Shown one piece after another: positions 41,759 to 41,848 of a DNA stretch of 41,848 bases. The translations under genes were made by a program, and so were the position numbers. The number at the start of each line of letters is the position of its first letter. Position 1 is the first letter of the stretch. The stretch is from the NCBI GenBank assembly GCA_938015415.1, contig CALLPK010000030.1, positions 1 to 41,848 of the forward strand, written 5' to 3'. The stretch comes from an uncultured Saprospiraceae bacterium. Lineage in GTDB: Bacteria; Bacteroidota; Bacteroidia; Chitinophagales; Saprospiraceae. The notes under the pieces were generated by a model. The model was not told the DNA's origin. It did no database searches and was given only the letters and a program-made list of their open reading frames with translations.

Positions 41759-41773
41759 TTAATTGTCTCAATA

Positions 41774-41848
41774 CTGTGAGGTGATGAAAGTTGGCAGCCA
41801 TGCCCCCTTGTCTCGGGGGTGAGGATCAAGGAATAAACGTAGTATAAG
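41774..41848 (+). ncRNA. tRNA-like leader RNA (partial, runs off the window)
   Basis: The sequence folds like the 5' two-thirds of a class II (Leu-type) tRNA. TG is followed by the D-stem ATG (41784-41786), D-loop AAAGTTGGCAGC with the G18-G19-like GG, CAT (41799-41801) and a spacer G. The anticodon-like stem is CCCCC (41803-41807), the 7-nt loop TTGTCTC, and GGGGG (41815-41819). A long variable-like segment (TGAGGATCAAGGAATAAACG) follows. The loop centre reads GTC, an Asp anticodon on a Leu-like body, which is odd for a real tRNA. The T-arm and acceptor 3' strand lie beyond the end. Placed behind a good promoter and beside a capsule phosphatase, it may be a cis-regulatory leader of an exopolysaccharide operon; I cannot name a known family. 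Confidence 0.5.

Noticed and set aside
1-41848. CRISPR array, prophage, integrase, conjugation or toxin-antitoxin genes
   Set aside because: Searched by eye on both strands; no spaced direct repeats of CRISPR size and no hallmark proteins were found.

Overview
The window looks like a chromosomal segment of a Bacteroidota bacterium, probably from the Saprospiria/Lewinella-like side (an inference, not tested). The evidence is: TAnnTTTG-type -7 promoter elements; two secreted proteins with type IX secretion (T9SS) C-terminal sorting domains; a SusC-like TonB receptor with a CarboxypepD_reg plug extension; LytTR/LytS signalling; TPR-PD40-OmpA architecture; GIN/DUF2807; the HU / TPR / mS38-like / RNase G neighbourhood; and AT-rich DNA. 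Most of it is ordinary chromosome. The accessory-looking parts are about 6.2-13.5 kb and the right end.

Layout. 0-5.6 kb: lipid (diacylglycerol) kinase-like protein, TPR-PD40-OmpA envelope protein, two small secreted proteins. 5.6-6.5 kb: a short SSB with a strong terminator and a 10-bp-phased repeat upstream. 6.6-13.5 kb: a two-domain PF00144 serine hydrolase cut off from its signal peptide by an in-frame TAG, an ECF sigma / zinc anti-sigma pair, a small membrane protein, a 113-bp MITE-like insertion, a second serine hydrolase with a TPR tail, and an APC permease. 13.5-18.2 kb: TPR histidine kinase and a T9SS-secreted protein whose leader carries (CCCTT)6. 18.2-22.5 kb: TonB receptor - LytS kinase - LytTR regulator operon. 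22.9-25.9 kb: class V aminotransferase, then an ECF sigma / membrane protein / CpxP-CnrX-like sensor / metal-binding lipoprotein set. 26.0-29.2 kb: metallophosphoesterase, a diverged kinase-fold protein and a polytopic membrane protein in one minus-strand operon. 29.3-37.8 kb: housekeeping genes (pth, glycosyltransferase, RNase G, mS38-like mini-protein, TPR, HU, YicC, HAD phosphatase) and another T9SS protein. 37.8-40.6 kb: TMEM220-like protein, enoyl-CoA hydratase, tRNA-Asn, histidine kinase. 40.7 kb to the end: CpsB/YwqE-type PHP phosphatase, then a promoter and a tRNA-like leader RNA that runs off the window, probably at the head of an exopolysaccharide locus.

The best candidates for something undescribed are: (i) the class-II-tRNA-like leader at 41.77 kb, placed about 45 nt after a good promoter and next to a capsule phosphatase; (ii) the kinase-fold / phosphoesterase / membrane protein operon at 26-29 kb; (iii) the hydrolase / ECF / permease cassette with its amber-interrupted hydrolase and nearby MITE; (iv) the 10-bp-phased iterons upstream of ssb. 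Four genes of 24-32 codons or fewer residues, or with unusual starts, were found by reading: a 32-aa lipoprotein, a 30-aa AURKAIP1/COX24-type protein, a possible 24-aa membrane peptide, and an ECF sigma gene with no ATG.
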